From Sepioteuthis lessoniana (taxonomy: Eukaryota > Mollusca > Cephalopoda > Myopsida > Loliginidae): a DNA stretch of 64,000 nt. Shown in pieces: positions 50,556 through 61,296 of this stretch. The DNA lies in the NCBI GenBank assembly GCA_963585895.1, contig OY757947.1, positions 41,539,671-41,603,670 of the forward strand. The letters are read 5' to 3'. The notes under the pieces were generated by a model. That model was given only the letters and a program-made list of their open reading frames with translations. It did not search any database and had not been told where the DNA came from. The first letter of the stretch is position 1. Each line of letters starts with the position of its first letter. Position numbers and translations under genes: made by a program.

Positions 50556-51292
50556 GGCCCTGCTAGAGCCATCTTCAGGGGAGCTAATAAGCAGAATGAC
50601 AAGTCATATAGATTTATATCAAGAGTAGGAGGAAGAACTATTGGGAGAAGAATTTCCAGAAGATAAGATTTTTTAAGAAGTATGAAGACAAGAGGAGGAG
50701 GAGGAGGAGGAGGAGGAGGATTGGTGTGAAATGTATTTTAGAATGTGGCCGCTATATTTGAAGTTATTTAAGGAAGCTTTTTTAATATTTATAAAGAGAT
50801 CTTCAAGAATTTCGAGTTTTTCTTTGTTTGTTTTTTCTTTGTTTAATTGGAGGTTTTTTTTTTTACAGAATTCTCCGGTATTTCTATAACATATTTCTGT
50901 CTCGCCATAATAATTCGAGGTTAGGCAGGTAGTACGCGTTATGATAAATGATCCTGTTTTTTCTTTTCCCTTACATGGAAACCATATTTTCTATGAGATC
51001 TCTTGTCTTTCTATTGATATCCCCCCTTGACCCTAACTCTGCTGCTGTATCAAGACGCAGCCATCTTGTTTGTTCATTGAATTCTTTGAAAATATCTTAC
51101 ATCTTTTTATTGTTACTTCCGTTAATATTTTTAGTTAGAAAGTGCATCAGTTTTTTGCAGTCTAATGTGTACATATAAAAATGTTTGTTCGTACTGATAT
51201 TCCTATCTTCAATGAAGGTGGTGGGGCATTTACAGATTTCCTCACAGGAGAACCTCGCTATCCAAAAACGGGGTCTCAGGCAGGAAAAGATT
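50556..51292 (-). pseudogene. Unplaced retroelement-like remnant, hammerhead-like 3' motif
   Basis: On the reverse strand CPTTFIEDRNISTNKHFYMY, TLDCKKLMHFLTKNINGSNN and FKEFNEQTRWLRLDTAAELG can be followed, then GDINRKTRDLIENMVSM and RKNRIIYHNAYYLPNLELLW with frame breaks. I know no host gene like this. The 3' end (50556-50600) carries CTCCC-CTGAAGA, a GGCTC…GGGCC stem, GAAAG and GGGA, the layout of the Penelope-like motif at 37 kb. I therefore suspect a retroelement end, but the family is unproven. A (GGA)n run lies at 50693-50720. Confidence 0.45.
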
Positions 51293-51785
51293 GTTTGGAT
51301 TTTATGGCATATCAACCTTTGTAGGTTATTCAACGCCAAATCCATTTTTATGCAAATAGTTCCATTTCAAACAATTCAATTGTTTGTTTGTCTGAGTTTT
51401 ATGGCTTATCAACCTTTGTAAGTTATTAAATGCCAAATCCATTTTATACAAATAATATGTTATTTTTCAAACCATTAAGTTTAGCATGAGTACACAGTTT
51501 AATTGTCAAAAACATTTCTATTTCAAGCAATTCAGTTTAGTATAAGCGTGCAGTTTGTTCTATTTAACCCATAGATAGGGCCATATCAGGTGCTACCATT
51601 CCGGGCCAGAGTGAACCTTGGATCAATGGCAATGAAGGGGTACTCCGCATCCCCCAAAGCTCCAGCATCACTGGAAACTCACCATCAGATTGTTTAGTGT
51701 CATATCCAGGACACTTATTCGGGGTGGTCTTACTACTCTGCAGAGTTGCAGTCAGCGTATTCTTCAGCCCCAGCTAACTGGGCAA
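51293..51785 (-). repeat. HVT composite with two tails
   Basis: Tail hairpins occur at 51300-51340 and again at 51395-51435. A short middle and head (51565-51785) follow. The duplicated tail is what the 86-88-bp arrays elsewhere would look like at their start. Confidence 0.8.
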
Positions 51786-51824
51786 CAGGCAGGAAAAGGA
51801 ATGCTTTTTATTTTATCAGTTGTG

Positions 51825-51962
51825 AGTGTTGAGGATCAGTTATGCTGAGAAAGCAATACTTGAAATAATTTAAAATGCTGGCAAACAAATGATTAATATT
51901 AAATAGAATTATTAGTATTGGACAACAATACTTGAAACGATTTAACTGTGCGAATAAATGAC
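51825..51962 (+). repeat. HVT second-type middle units
   Basis: About two units (AAATAGAATTATTAGTATTG, GGCAAACAAATGATTAATAT), cut by a LINE insertion. Confidence 0.65.
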
Positions 51963-52455
51963 TACCTCGACATTGTAGCAGGTGTACTGCAAGGAGACAC
52001 ATTAGCCCCATACCTCTTCATCATCTGTCTAGACTATGTGCTTAGAACATCTATCGATAAAATCAAAAGAAACGGTTTCACGCTAACAAAGGAAAGAAGT
52101 AGAAGGCACCCCGCAAAAATAATTATCGACGCCGATGACATAGCGCTTCTGGGAAATGCACCCGCCCAAGCCGAAACCCTGCTACATAGTCTAGAACGAG
52201 CCGCTGCAGGCATTGGTCTACACGCACACAAGACAGAATATATGTGCTTGAATCAAACAGACTACATCTCCATACTAAACGGTAGCTCTCTGAAACTAGT
52301 TGACAAGTTCATCTACCTTGGAAGCAGTGTCTCATCAACCGAGACTGACATCGACACGCGACTAGCAAAGGCATGGACAGTTAACGATAGACTATCGGTC
52401 ATATGGAAGTCCAACCTGACCGATAAAATGAAGCGCAGTTTCTTCCAAGAGTTTT
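51963..52455 (+). pseudogene. RTE-like LINE, reverse-transcriptase palm segment
   Basis: One open frame reads DIVAGVLQGDTLAPYLFIIC, LDYVLRTSIDKIKRNGFTLT and KERSRRHPAKIIIDADDIAL. It runs on through LLHSLERAAAGIGLHAHKTE, LKLVDKFIYLGSSVSSTETD and SVIWKSNLTDKMKRSFFQ. GDTLAPYLF and DDIAL are palm motifs. The YADD box is damaged: compared with the 58.4-kb copy three residues are missing, leaving DADDIAL, so the metal-binding motif is out of register. It is truncated at both ends. Confidence 0.88.
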
Positions 52456-52534
52456 TGCTCAATATTCTGGGTTAGGTCTACACCTACTGTATTGGTCTAC
52501 CCCAAAACATACATTACGCTTAATGGTATGTATT

Positions 52535-52620
52535 CACCCAATCCCTCCGCGCGAGTAGGATGTGACATAAGGTTCAAGGTTAAGCAGGGTTTTTCAGGTC
52601 TGAATTCAGAGTTGAATGGT
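52535..52620 (-). mobile_element. SINE-B 3' fragment
   Basis: On the reverse strand the TTCAGACCTGAAAAACCCTG region and CTACTCGCGCGGAGGGATTG end can be recognised. Confidence 0.6.
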
Positions 52621-52950
52621 TGTAAGTTTATGTCTACTGGCGAGTTAAAACTTACCCAGTAAGCCTAAACGAGAATAATTGTGCCATATAAGTCCTGTAA
52701 AAATACCAATGTGTGTAGATTCAATAAACAACTCTAATTACTACAAGAGAATATGGTGTACGTAATTTTCCTCTTAAATCAGAATCACATCAACCATATA
52801 TGAAACATGTAGATCTAACATATTCACCTAATATTGATATAAATTCAGAACCTATTGTACTATCATGAAATTGAAAACATAAACAACGTAGCATAGTTGT
52901 CTGACTGGCTGTCTGGATGCTGTGACATTTCGCTAAGTCAGATTTCGGTT
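52621..52950. other. No gene recognised
   Basis: AT-rich and unassigned. Confidence 0.5.
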
Positions 52951-52951
52951 G

Positions 52952-53757
52952 ATTGGTTGGTTGGGTTTTATGGCATATCAACCTTTGTAGGTTATTTAAC
53001 GCCAAATCCGTTTTTATGTAAATAATCAGTTCTATACAAAACAATTCAGTTGAGCATGAGTACACAGTTTAATTGTCAAAAACATTTCTTTTTAAAACTC
53101 TTCAGTTTATTCAAACAGTTATATACAACAATTCAGTTGAGTGTAAGTACAGTTTCAATGTCAAAAACAGTTCAATTCTAAACAATTCAATTTAGCATAA
53201 GCACACAGTTTAAATGTAAGTACAGTTTAATAGAGAAAAACAATTCTATTTCTAGCTATTCGGTTTAGTCAAGCAGTTCTAATTCAGCTACTTCAGTTTA
53301 GTATAAGTACAGATTTTGTTTACACACAGTTAAATGTCAAAACAGTTCCATGTCAAACAATTTAGCTCAGTATAAATACAGTTTCAATGTCAAAAAACAG
53401 TTCTATTTGAAATAATTCAGTTTAGCATAAGCTCGCAGTTTAAATGTAAGTACGGTTTGATTGTCAAAAATATTTCTATTTCAAGCTATTCAGTTTAGTC
53501 AAACAATTCAGTTTAGCATAAGTATGCCGTTATTTCTATTTAATCCATAGAAAGGACCCCATCAGGTGCCACCACGCTGGGCCAGAGTGGACCTGGGAGC
53601 GATGGCAATGAAGGAGCGCTCCATATTCCCCAAAGCCCCAGCATTACTGGGACCTCACCATCAGAATGTTTAGTGTCATATCTAGGACACTTATTGGGAG
53701 GTGGTGTTACCCCTCTGTATAGGTGCAGTCAGTGTATTCTACAGCCCCAGGCGATTG
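52952..53757 (-). repeat. HVT composite, complete reverse copy
   Basis: The tail hairpin lies at 52965-53010, about nine middle units span 53021-53535 and the head lies at 53540-53757. Its unit order closely parallels the 2875-3664 copy. This suggests the two derive from the same source element with an already fixed middle. Confidence 0.87.
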
Positions 53758-54256
53758 GGAAATACACAGACTTAAATGTCAAAAGTTTTATTTCAGATAA
53801 TTCAGTTTAGCATAAGTACACATTTAAGACGTCAAAACAGTTCTATTTCGAGCAATTCAGTTTAGCATTAGTGAGCAGTTTAAATGTCAAAACAGTTCTA
53901 TTTTAAACAATTCAGTTTAGCATTAGTGCGCAGTTTAAATGTCAAAACAGTTCCGTTTTAAACAATTCAGTTTAGCATAAATATGCAGTTTAAATGCAAA
54001 AATCAGTATCGTGAAGGAAGCTTGGTTTAGTTCTATTTAACCCATGGATAGGACCCTTATCAGGTGCCACCACTCCGGGCCAAAGTGGACATGGGAGCGA
54101 TGGCAATGAAGGGGTACTCCACATTCCCCAAAGCTCAAGCACGACTGAAACCTCACTATCTGATTGTTTAGTGTCATATCCAGGACACTCGTTGGTGGGG
54201 TTTTACCCTCTGCAGAGGTGCAGTCGGTGTATTCTACAGCCCCAGCCGACTAAGTC
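53758..54256 (-). repeat. HVT head and middle, abutting the previous copy
   Basis: Four regular middle units (CAGTTTAAATGTCAAAACAG) and a head at 54035-54256. It lacks its own tail, so together with the previous copy it forms a head-to-tail pair. Confidence 0.82.
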
Positions 54257-54470
54257 AGAGCATCATTCGATGGAATTGGCGTATGATATAGCGTCAATAT
54301 AATCCTAATTTGAATTAGAATTTTCTTTTTTTTAATCAATCTCTGTTAATTTAATTAATAAATCCAGTCAACATGAGTTTAAGTTGTAAATGTTTATGAC
54401 AGTCTGCTGGGTTTCGGTTTATACAAGAATATTAGATGTATATGTTTTGTAAGTTTTGTAAGTATTGCTA
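54257..54470. other. No gene recognised
   Basis: AT-rich sequence. Confidence 0.5.
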
Positions 54471-54836
54471 TGTATCACAAACAATTTGATTAAACATCAG
54501 TCATTTGTTTACACACAGTTAAATGATCAAACAGTTCTATTTCTAACAATTCAATTTGACATAAGTCGTTTGCACTCAGTTTAAATGGTCAAACAGTTCT
54601 ATTTGACTAATAGATAGCAGCCTATCAGGTGCTACCACTCCGAGCCCTATTAGACCTGGGAGCCATGGCAATGAAGGGATATTCTGCATTCCGGAAAGCT
54701 CCAGTATTACAGGAACCTCGCCATCAGATTATTTAATATCATATCCTGGATACTCGTTGTTGGTGGGATCTTACCCCTCTGTAGAGATGCAGTAGGTGTA
54801 TTCTACGGCTCCAGCCGACTGGGCTAATCGTTGCGG
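54471..54836 (-). repeat. HVT head and short middle
   Basis: Two middle units and a head at 54605-54836. The outer edge of the head is the seed of the tandem array that follows. Confidence 0.8.
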
Positions 54837-55600
54837 CAGTCTTACCCCTCTGTAGAGATGCAGTAGGAGTATTCTACGGCCCCAGCCGACTGGGCTAATC
54901 CTTGTGGGAGTCTTACCCCTCGGTAGAGATGCAGTAGGTGTATTCTACGGCCCCAGCCGACTGGGCTAATCGTTGCGGCAGTCTTACCCCTCTGCAGAGA
55001 TGCAGTAGGTGTTTTCTACAGCCCTGCCGACTGGGCTAATCGTTGCGGGAGTCTTACCCCTCTGCAGAGATGCAGTAGGTGTATTCTACTGCCCCAGCCG
55101 ACTGGGCTAATCGTTGCGGGAGCCTTACCCCTCTGCAGAGATGCAGTAGGTGTATTCTACTGCCCCAGCCGTCCAGGCTAATCCTTGTGGGAGTCTTACC
55201 CCTCGGTAGAGATGCAGTAGGTGTATTCTACGGCCCCAACCGACTGGGCTAATCGTTGCAGCAGTCTTACCCCTCTGCAGAGATGCAGTAGGTGTTTTCT
55301 ACAGCCCTGCCGACTGGGCTAATCGTTGCGGGAGTCTTACCCCTCTGCAGAGATGCAGTAGGTGTATTCTACTGCCCCAGCCGTCCAGGCTAATCCTTGT
55401 GGGAGTCTTACCCCTCGGTAGAGATGCAGTAGGTGTATTCTACTGCCCCAGCCGACTGGGCTAATCGTTGCAGGAGTCTTACCCCTCTGCAGAGATGCAG
55501 TAAGTGTATTCTACTGCCCCAGCCGTCCGGGCTAATCGTTGCAGGAGTCTTACCCCTCTGCAGAGATGCAGTCGGTGTATTTTCTACATCCTCGGCTGAG
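54770..55600 (-). repeat. 71-bp tandem array grown from the HVT head edge
   Basis: The unit GGGCTAATCGTTGCGG, GAGTCTTACCCCTCTGCAGA, GATGCAGTAGGTGTATTCTA and CGGCCCCAGCCGACT repeats about eleven times at 70-71-base spacing (54821, 54892, 54963, 55033, 55104 and on). Units carrying CCTTGTGGGAG…CCTCGGTAGAG recur at 54901, 55184 and 55396, so blocks of three or four units were copied together. Confidence 0.93.
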
Positions 55601-55775
55601 TCTACTGGAGTTATAGAAAGTGGTGTATGGCGATTGTTAGGAGTATTGTTTAACGAGTTGACCACTGTGAGGTAAAGGTTTGGATTTAAGCCATGACATA
55701 AAATTCGACCCCTAGTTTTGTTAAGATATTTTCCGGTTTAAAAAAGTCGACATGTACGTCGTAATTTACGATATA
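55601..55775. other. No gene recognised
   Basis: Short unassigned sequence. Confidence 0.45.
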
Positions 55776-55784
55776 TATATATAT

Positions 55785-55834
<50 letters not shown>
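55776..55834. repeat. (TA)n(GATA)n(GA)n compound microsatellite
   Basis: Three runs in series. Confidence 0.95.
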
Positions 55835-55840
<6 letters not shown>

Positions 55841-56490
55841 AGAACAGGGCAACGAGAGGGAGATGTCTCTCTCTGAATTGCAAAAAAGAAACTAAGGACG
55901 ATAATAAATCTTTGGATGTCTCTGGCCAACTAATCCTGCCGACAAACACAAGATAGATTGTTTAGAAAAGAAAGAAAGGTCGAAAGGAAAGAATTCGTAC
56001 TTACGTTTGAATATATTTATTTCATACCCTTCTCGACTTCATCCGGGTATTTGGCATTTAGCGAGCTATTTATAGTCAAATGTACTGTAAGGCTTGTGTA
56101 CTCAGAAACCTTTTCGACATATATATATATATATATATATATAAAGACCTAATTGTATCAACCCGTTACAGTCTAATCTAGAGGACACGCGTAAGCATGG
56201 ATATGCTGCGCAAATATAAAAAAAAAATCTTACAGTGCATGCGCGTTGGTGAATTTGACAGTGCGCATGTCTTTTTTTTTTTTTTTTTAGGGGGGGAAAC
56301 ATTTTTTTTTTTTTTGGGAATACTTCTATGTTTGAGTCTTTCTTGGATTGTTAATACGATGACAATTGTAGAATAAAGAAAATATTAAAACTTACTTTTC
56401 ATGGCTGCAATTCGAAATGATTTCTGGACTTTTAATGAATATATTTATATCTATACACAAAATGTTATTCAATCCAGTAAATCCGAAATG
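55835..56490. other. No gene recognised; (TA)n at 56119-56142
   Basis: It contains a TA run and T-rich tracts at 56271-56315. No element was identified. Confidence 0.45.
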
Positions 56491-56492
56491 GG

Positions 56493-56738
56493 GTGTCAGA
56501 GTTTGTGGTGTAATGATTAAAGCGATGGACTGCGGAATCGTAGTAAGCGAGTTCGAATTCCAGTCGCGCTATGACATTCACATTCAGACAAATACTCTTC
56601 GGTAAGGTATGAAGCCCCATTATTCCCCCCAACTATGGGTTGAATAGTACCACTACCTTTCTTCTAGGAAAATGGCTTGGGCATTAAATAACCTACAACG
56701 TTTGATATGCCGTTAAACAAAGAAATCCGACCAAACCG
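56493..56738 (+). mobile_element. SINE-A copy
   Basis: GTTTGTGGTGTAATGATTAA, GAGTTCGAATTCCAG (a good B box), a diverged core AATACTCTTCGGTAAGGTAT and the hairpin GGCATTAAATAACCT…CGTTTGATATGCC. Confidence 0.82.
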
Positions 56739-56894
56739 GAATAGGGAATAAATCCGATCAGAACAAATAAAATATTCAAAAATAGAATATTAGCTGGTTA
56801 AGAGCTCAATGTAAATAAAATCCACAGAGCAACTAATTTTTTCAAAATGTATATATATATATATATATATATATATGAGCACATGATAAATAGT

Positions 56895-57065
56895 AGGGAA
56901 TGTGTTGCAGACTTCAATGTTGACCGATTCAGTATTCTGAGTCGGTCACATTCGCTTTTTCATCTCAAAGTGTTAGAGACTCTTTACGTCCGATCCTTTC
57001 AGCCTTCCCTCTGTAAACAGAGGGATTGTCTGTTGGGATTGAATGTAATTAGTCTCTAGCCATCT
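56895..57065 (+). pseudogene. Penelope-like GIY-YIG C-terminal fragment
   Basis: SRSHSLFHLKVLETLYVRSF QPSLCKQ then RDCLLGLNVISL, stop. The (ILE)xLYIxxxxPSLC(N/K) pattern followed by a short hydrophobic end fits Penelope-like GIY-YIG domains. It is a different subfamily from the 36.8-kb copy. The upstream catalytic GIY and YIG motifs are not present. Confidence 0.55.
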
Positions 57066-57565
57066 GCTCATTGCTACTACTACCCCCTCTTATTTTTTTT
57101 CCTTCCCTTTTCTCCATTCCTCTACTTTTTCCATTTACATTGCCCCTTTTAAATATTTTTCTGGCGTTAAGATCTTAACAAGAGCCAGACGAAACCGGTC
57201 GTTCGAAAAGAAAAAAATATATAAATTCTTTTTTTTTAAATAATAAACATGCCCACACCTTCCATAGGCCTATATGATTTCCTGGCAATCAATATATATA
57301 TATATATGTATATATGTAAAGAAAAATTTCACTTCCTTGGGGTGATTATAAATTTATTTCTGGTCGTGATGACCATGATCAGATGTAATAGAAAAAAAAA
57401 TTTCATTTGGGTGTTCTTATATTGGTTCCGGTGAGAATGGGATTTGAAAAAAATTTTAATCTTTTAATTAGAATAATTTCTTTAGTTAAAATGATTGTTT
57501 GGTATATTTCTTATCTTATTTTTTAATCAGAAAAAAATTTTTTTACGGTAGAGATATAATATCTG

Positions 57566-57597
<32 letters not shown>

Positions 57598-57928
57598 TAT
57601 ACCATGTTTATACACTCATATATAAAAAATCAAAAAAACTGTTACCCCTAATCTAAATACTCCTGAAAATTAACACCCCCCCTAAAAAAAAACTTAATCC
57701 CGCAACAATTAAATAGTGGTATGTAACTTATCTAAAATTGTCATTACGATCAAAAACAAATTTATAATGACAGCAAGGAAGTAATTTTTTTTCTTTTTAT
57801 ATAAAAAGATTTTTTAGTTCTGCATGTTGAGTGTTGATGTGTTCTTAATCGCAAATTAATTATACCTCGATAGCTTTGATATTGAGCACTCAAATTGGAT
57901 ACTACTACCCCTTGGATTTTTTCCTCGG

Positions 57929-57968
<40 letters not shown>

Positions 57969-58054
57969 AACAGTGTTAGTTGTTACGAATTCACTTTGTT
58001 GGTTTGTGGCGAACCCAGTGCAATATAATTTGGACAGTGCTCAATATCTTTGAT
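57066..58054. other. No gene recognised; hammerhead-like trace, T run, (TA)n
   Basis: At 57165-57215 GTTAAGATCTTAACAAGAGC CAGACGAAACCGGTCG retains a CGAAAC box and flanking stems, plausibly the 3' end of the preceding Penelope-like fragment. A T run lies at 57566-57592 and a TA run at 57932-57966. Confidence 0.4.
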
Positions 58055-58225
58055 AGAACTGTTATATAATAATAATAAATAAATATATATTAGATTTCAT
58101 ATATGTAAAGTCATGAAAGTTTTTCCGCGACCTTTAGTTTCATGAAGTTTTACAAACAACAATCATCAGGCGCATAACGAAAGAAAAATTTTTAAAAATC
58201 GGAAAAATCGAAAATTTGCTTTGAA
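58055..58225 (+). repeat. Left arm of an inverted repeat around a LINE
   Basis: AATATATATTAGATTT, CGCGACCTTTAGTTTCATGA and ACAAACAACAATCAT are repeated inverted at 59500-59655. Confidence 0.75.
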
Positions 58226-58437
58226 TTATTTGAAACAAATAAAGAATTTTTTTTCTCGGCCGTCCTGTAGCATACTTTGTAACATAACGGCGTTCTCCTA
58301 TCCGGAAAAAAAACCCGTCAAGTTTATCACGCTGCATATGAATCTTCACACACACGTATACTAAACACTACTTATACGTCCACACAATAATACGCAACTA
58401 TATCCTACTCATACGGCCTACCAAAAAAAAAAAAAAA

Positions 58438-59437
58438 AAACCGTAGCAGCAATAATGATTCTCTATAGAAACACCAAAGTGAAAGTACGTTCACAAGATG
58501 GAGACACAGAATACTTCGACATTGTAGCAGGAGTACTACAAGGGGACACGCTAGCCCCATACCTCTTTATCATCTGTCTAGATTACGTGCTTTGAACATC
58601 GATCGATAAAATCAGAGAGAACGGCTTCGAGCTGACAAAGAAAAGAAGCAGAAGGTACCCCGCAAAAATAATTACCAACGCCGACTACGCCGATGACATA
58701 GCGCTACAAGCAAATACACCCAACCAAGCCGAAACACAACTGCATAGTTTGGAACGAGCCGCCGCAGGCATTGGCCTCTATGTCAATACACACAAAACTG
58801 AATATATGTGCTTTAATCAAGCAGGCCATATTTCCACACTAGACGGAACCTCTCTGAAACTGGTTGAAAAATTCACCTACCTAGGAAGCAGTGTCTCATC
58901 AACCAAAAAAGACATCGACACGCGTCTAACGAAGGCATGGACAGCTATCGATAAACTATCGGTCCTATGGAAATCAGACCTGACCGATAAAATGAAATGC
59001 AGTTTCTTCCAGGCAGCGGTCGTATCGATACTGCTGTATGGATGCACTACGTGGACGCTAACAAAACGACTGGAGAAGCTAGACGGCAACTACACAAGAA
59101 TGTTGCGACCAATATTGAATAAGTCCTGGCGGCAACACCCCACAAGGCACCACCTATACGACCACCTGCCTCCAATCACGAAAACTATCCAAGCTAGACG
59201 AACCAGGCACGCAGGACAATGCTGGAGGAGTAGGGACGAGGTCTTAAGTGATGTACTCCAATGGACCCCCGTATATGGCCGAGCTAAAGCAGGACGACCA
59301 GCTCGAACATACATACAGCAGCTCTGTGAGGATACGGGATGTAGCCCTGAAGACCTTCCAGATGCGATGAACGATAAGGAGAAGTGGCAAGAGAAGGTCG
59401 GGAATATCCGTGCAAGCGGCATGACATGATGATGATG
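58438..59437 (+). pseudogene. RTE-like LINE, longest copy (RT palm to 3' end)
   Basis: About 330 codons of the C-terminal part of a non-LTR retrotransposon polyprotein, which would nick DNA and reverse-transcribe its own RNA. The order is YRNTKVKVRSQDGDTEYFDI, VAGVLQGDTLAPYLFIICLD (palm), NADYADDIAL (intact YADD catalytic box), LHSLERAAAGIGLYVNTHKT, LEKFTYLGSSVSSTKKD-like thumb and connection, SFFQAAVVSILLYGCTTWTL, RARRTRHAGQCWRS, GRAKAGRPARTYIQQLCEDT and the RASGMT end. The (ATGATG) tail follows. I see a single in-frame stop (TGA after DYVL, about 58592) and one missing residue in RLEKLDG. The endonuclease domain and 5' half are absent, so it is a 5'-truncated, dead copy of fairly recent date. 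Confidence 0.92.
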
Positions 59438-59499
59438 ATACCCCATTCAAACACACATATACAAGCCACACATAAAAGTTTGAACACAATACTAACGGT

Positions 59500-59660
59500 T
59501 TTTGGCTGTATTTTATGAATTTTCCGATTTCTTCCTTTCCTTTCGTTATCTTCCTTATGATTGTTGTTTGTGAAACTTCATGAAACCTAAGGTCGCAGAC
59601 AAACTTCCATGGCATTAAATATATAAAATCTAATATATATTTATTATTATATATATATAT
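59500..59660 (-). repeat. Right arm of the inverted repeat around the LINE
   Basis: This is the reverse of 58055-58225 with roughly one difference in ten. It ends in the same TATATATTAGATT and TA-rich border. The two arms enclose the LINE fragment and about 1.4 kb in all. Confidence 0.75.
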
Positions 59661-59668
59661 ATATATAT

Positions 59669-59862
59669 AAGTAGGTGACCGTTGTCAAGGGCGACTCGAA
59701 GGCTCCCTTTTCAATAGCGACTATACCGAGGTGTAGGGGGGAAGGCGCTACTCCTTTCATGGATTGCTCCACTTTACCCTTGATCCTTACCCTATAATGC
59801 TGAGTGTTAAGCAAGGAAGCATCAAGTACCGTTTTTAAAGTCTTTGGTATGACACGACCGGC
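59669..59862 (-). mobile_element. SINE-C, left half of an inverted pair
   Basis: The reverse-strand body and 3' end (GGTGACCGTTGTCAAGGGCG … GGTATGACACGACC). It lacks its tRNA-like head and abuts the next copy head-on. Confidence 0.85.
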
Positions 59863-60112
59863 TCATTTGCCTAATGGGTCCAGAGTGTTCGTCAACGGTC
59901 CGGGGGACCTTAGGCTTAATCCCAGGTCGCGTCACACCAAAGACTTTAAAAATGGAACTTGATACCTCCTTGCTTAACACTCAGCATTATAAGGTACGTA
60001 TCAAGGGTAAAGTGGAGCAATCAAGGGAAAGGAGTATCGCCCTCCCCTGCAACTCGGTTTTGTAGCTATTGAAAAGAGAGCCTTCGGGTCACCTACGACT
60101 AAGGTCGCCAAT
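59863..60112 (+). mobile_element. SINE-C, right half of an inverted pair
   Basis: The head GGCTCATTTGCCTAATGGGT is diverged and the B box reads GGCTTAATCCC. Full body and 3' end follow. With the previous copy it makes a ~190-base hairpin-capable palindrome. Confidence 0.85.
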
Positions 60113-60121
60113 TTATATACA

Positions 60122-60640
60122 TATCATCATCATGTCGTGCTGGTAGCACGGATATCCCTGACCCTCTCTCGCCACTTTTCCCAATCGTTCATCGCCTCTG
60201 GCAGGTCTTCAGGGCTACATCCCGACTCCTCACATAGCTGCTGAATGTATGTTCGAGCTGGTCGTCCTGCTCTTGCCCGGCCATATGAGTGGGTCCATAG
60301 GAGTACATCACTTATGAGCTCGTCCTTGCTTCTCCAGCAGTGTCCTGCATGTCTGGTTCGTCTAACTTGGATAGTTTTCGTGATGGGAGGCTGGTGGCCG
60401 TATAGTTGGTGTCTTGTGGGGTGGTGCCACCAGGACTCGTTTAATATTGCTCTCAACATTCTCGTGTAATTGCCGTATAGCTTCTTCTCCAGCCGTTTAG
60501 TTAGCTTCCAAGTGGTGCATCCATACAGCAGTACCGTTACGACCGCTGCCTGGAAGAAACTGCATTTTATCGGTCAAACTGATTTCCATATGATCGATAG
60601 CTTCTCGATAGCTATCCATGCCTTCGTTATTGGCAGCATG
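60122..60640 (-). pseudogene. RTE-like LINE 3' end, long reverse copy
   Basis: The frame at 60130-60459 reads MLRAILNESWWHHPTRHQLY, VRRTRHAGHCWRSKDELISD, GRARAGRPARTYIQQLCEES and ERVRDIRATSTT. Upstream, in shifted frame, come AWIAIEKLSI, KCSFFQAAVVTVLLYGCTT and KLTKRLEKKLYGNYTR. A small deletion lies in the WKSDLTDKMK region. The tail is ATGATGATGATATG. Confidence 0.87.
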
Positions 60641-60672
60641 GTATTCTTTATACATGTTTGGTTTCAGTTACA

Positions 60673-60995
60673 GATTTTTTTAATCTAATGCCATAACAAC
60701 CTTAACGGGTTATGTAAAGCTCCAGTCATCCTTACCGAAGAACTGTACAGGTACAGTTGGATTCTTAACAATCTTAAGTGGTAATTTACTAAGCTTTCTG
60801 CTTAGATGTGGCACAAGGCCATATGAATGGGGCACCCAATGAGACTCGAACTCACTCGTGTAGTTTTGCAAGTCTAGCTTGCTAACCATTACCATTAGGT
60901 GTATTAATCGGAAAGTGAACGACTGGAGTTCGAACTCGCTCACTACAATGTCGCAATGTCACATGTTAGCCCCTACGCCGTGAGGAATCACTTGC
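60673..60995 (-). mobile_element. SINE-A-related element, diverged or doubled
   Basis: The tail (ACAACCTTAACGGGTTATGT inverted) and two separate GAGTTCGAACTC / GAGACTCGAACTC B-box-like blocks about 80 bases apart are visible. The head is CTCACGGCGTAGGGGCTAAC. It may be one SINE inserted in another. Confidence 0.5.
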
Positions 60996-61035
60996 CGATT
61001 CTACATATAGATAGATATAGATAATAATGAATAAA

Positions 61036-61296
61036 GTATAGTTGGTGACCGGAGTCGAGGGCGATTAGAAAGCTCCTTTTTCAATAGCTACTACACCGAG
61101 ATGTAGGGGAGGGCACAACTCCCTTCCCTGGATTGCTCCACTTTACCCTTAATACGTACCTTATATTGCTGAGTGTTTAGCAATGAGGTATCAAATACCA
61201 TTTTTAAAGTCTTTGGTATGATGTGACCTGGGATTGAACCCAGGTCTCCCGGACCATTGGCGAACACTCTAACCACTAGGCCAATGAGTTGGTGTA
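61036..61296 (-). mobile_element. SINE-C copy, well preserved
   Basis: The reverse strand reads CTCATTGGCCTAGTGGTTAG (A box), GGTTCAATCCC (perfect B box), body, and CGCCCTCGACTCCGGTCACC at the end. Confidence 0.88.

Noticed and set aside
54770-55600. Regular direct repeats as a CRISPR array
   Set aside because: Units are contiguous with no unique spacers, the context is a eukaryotic transposon landscape, and the units derive from HVT.
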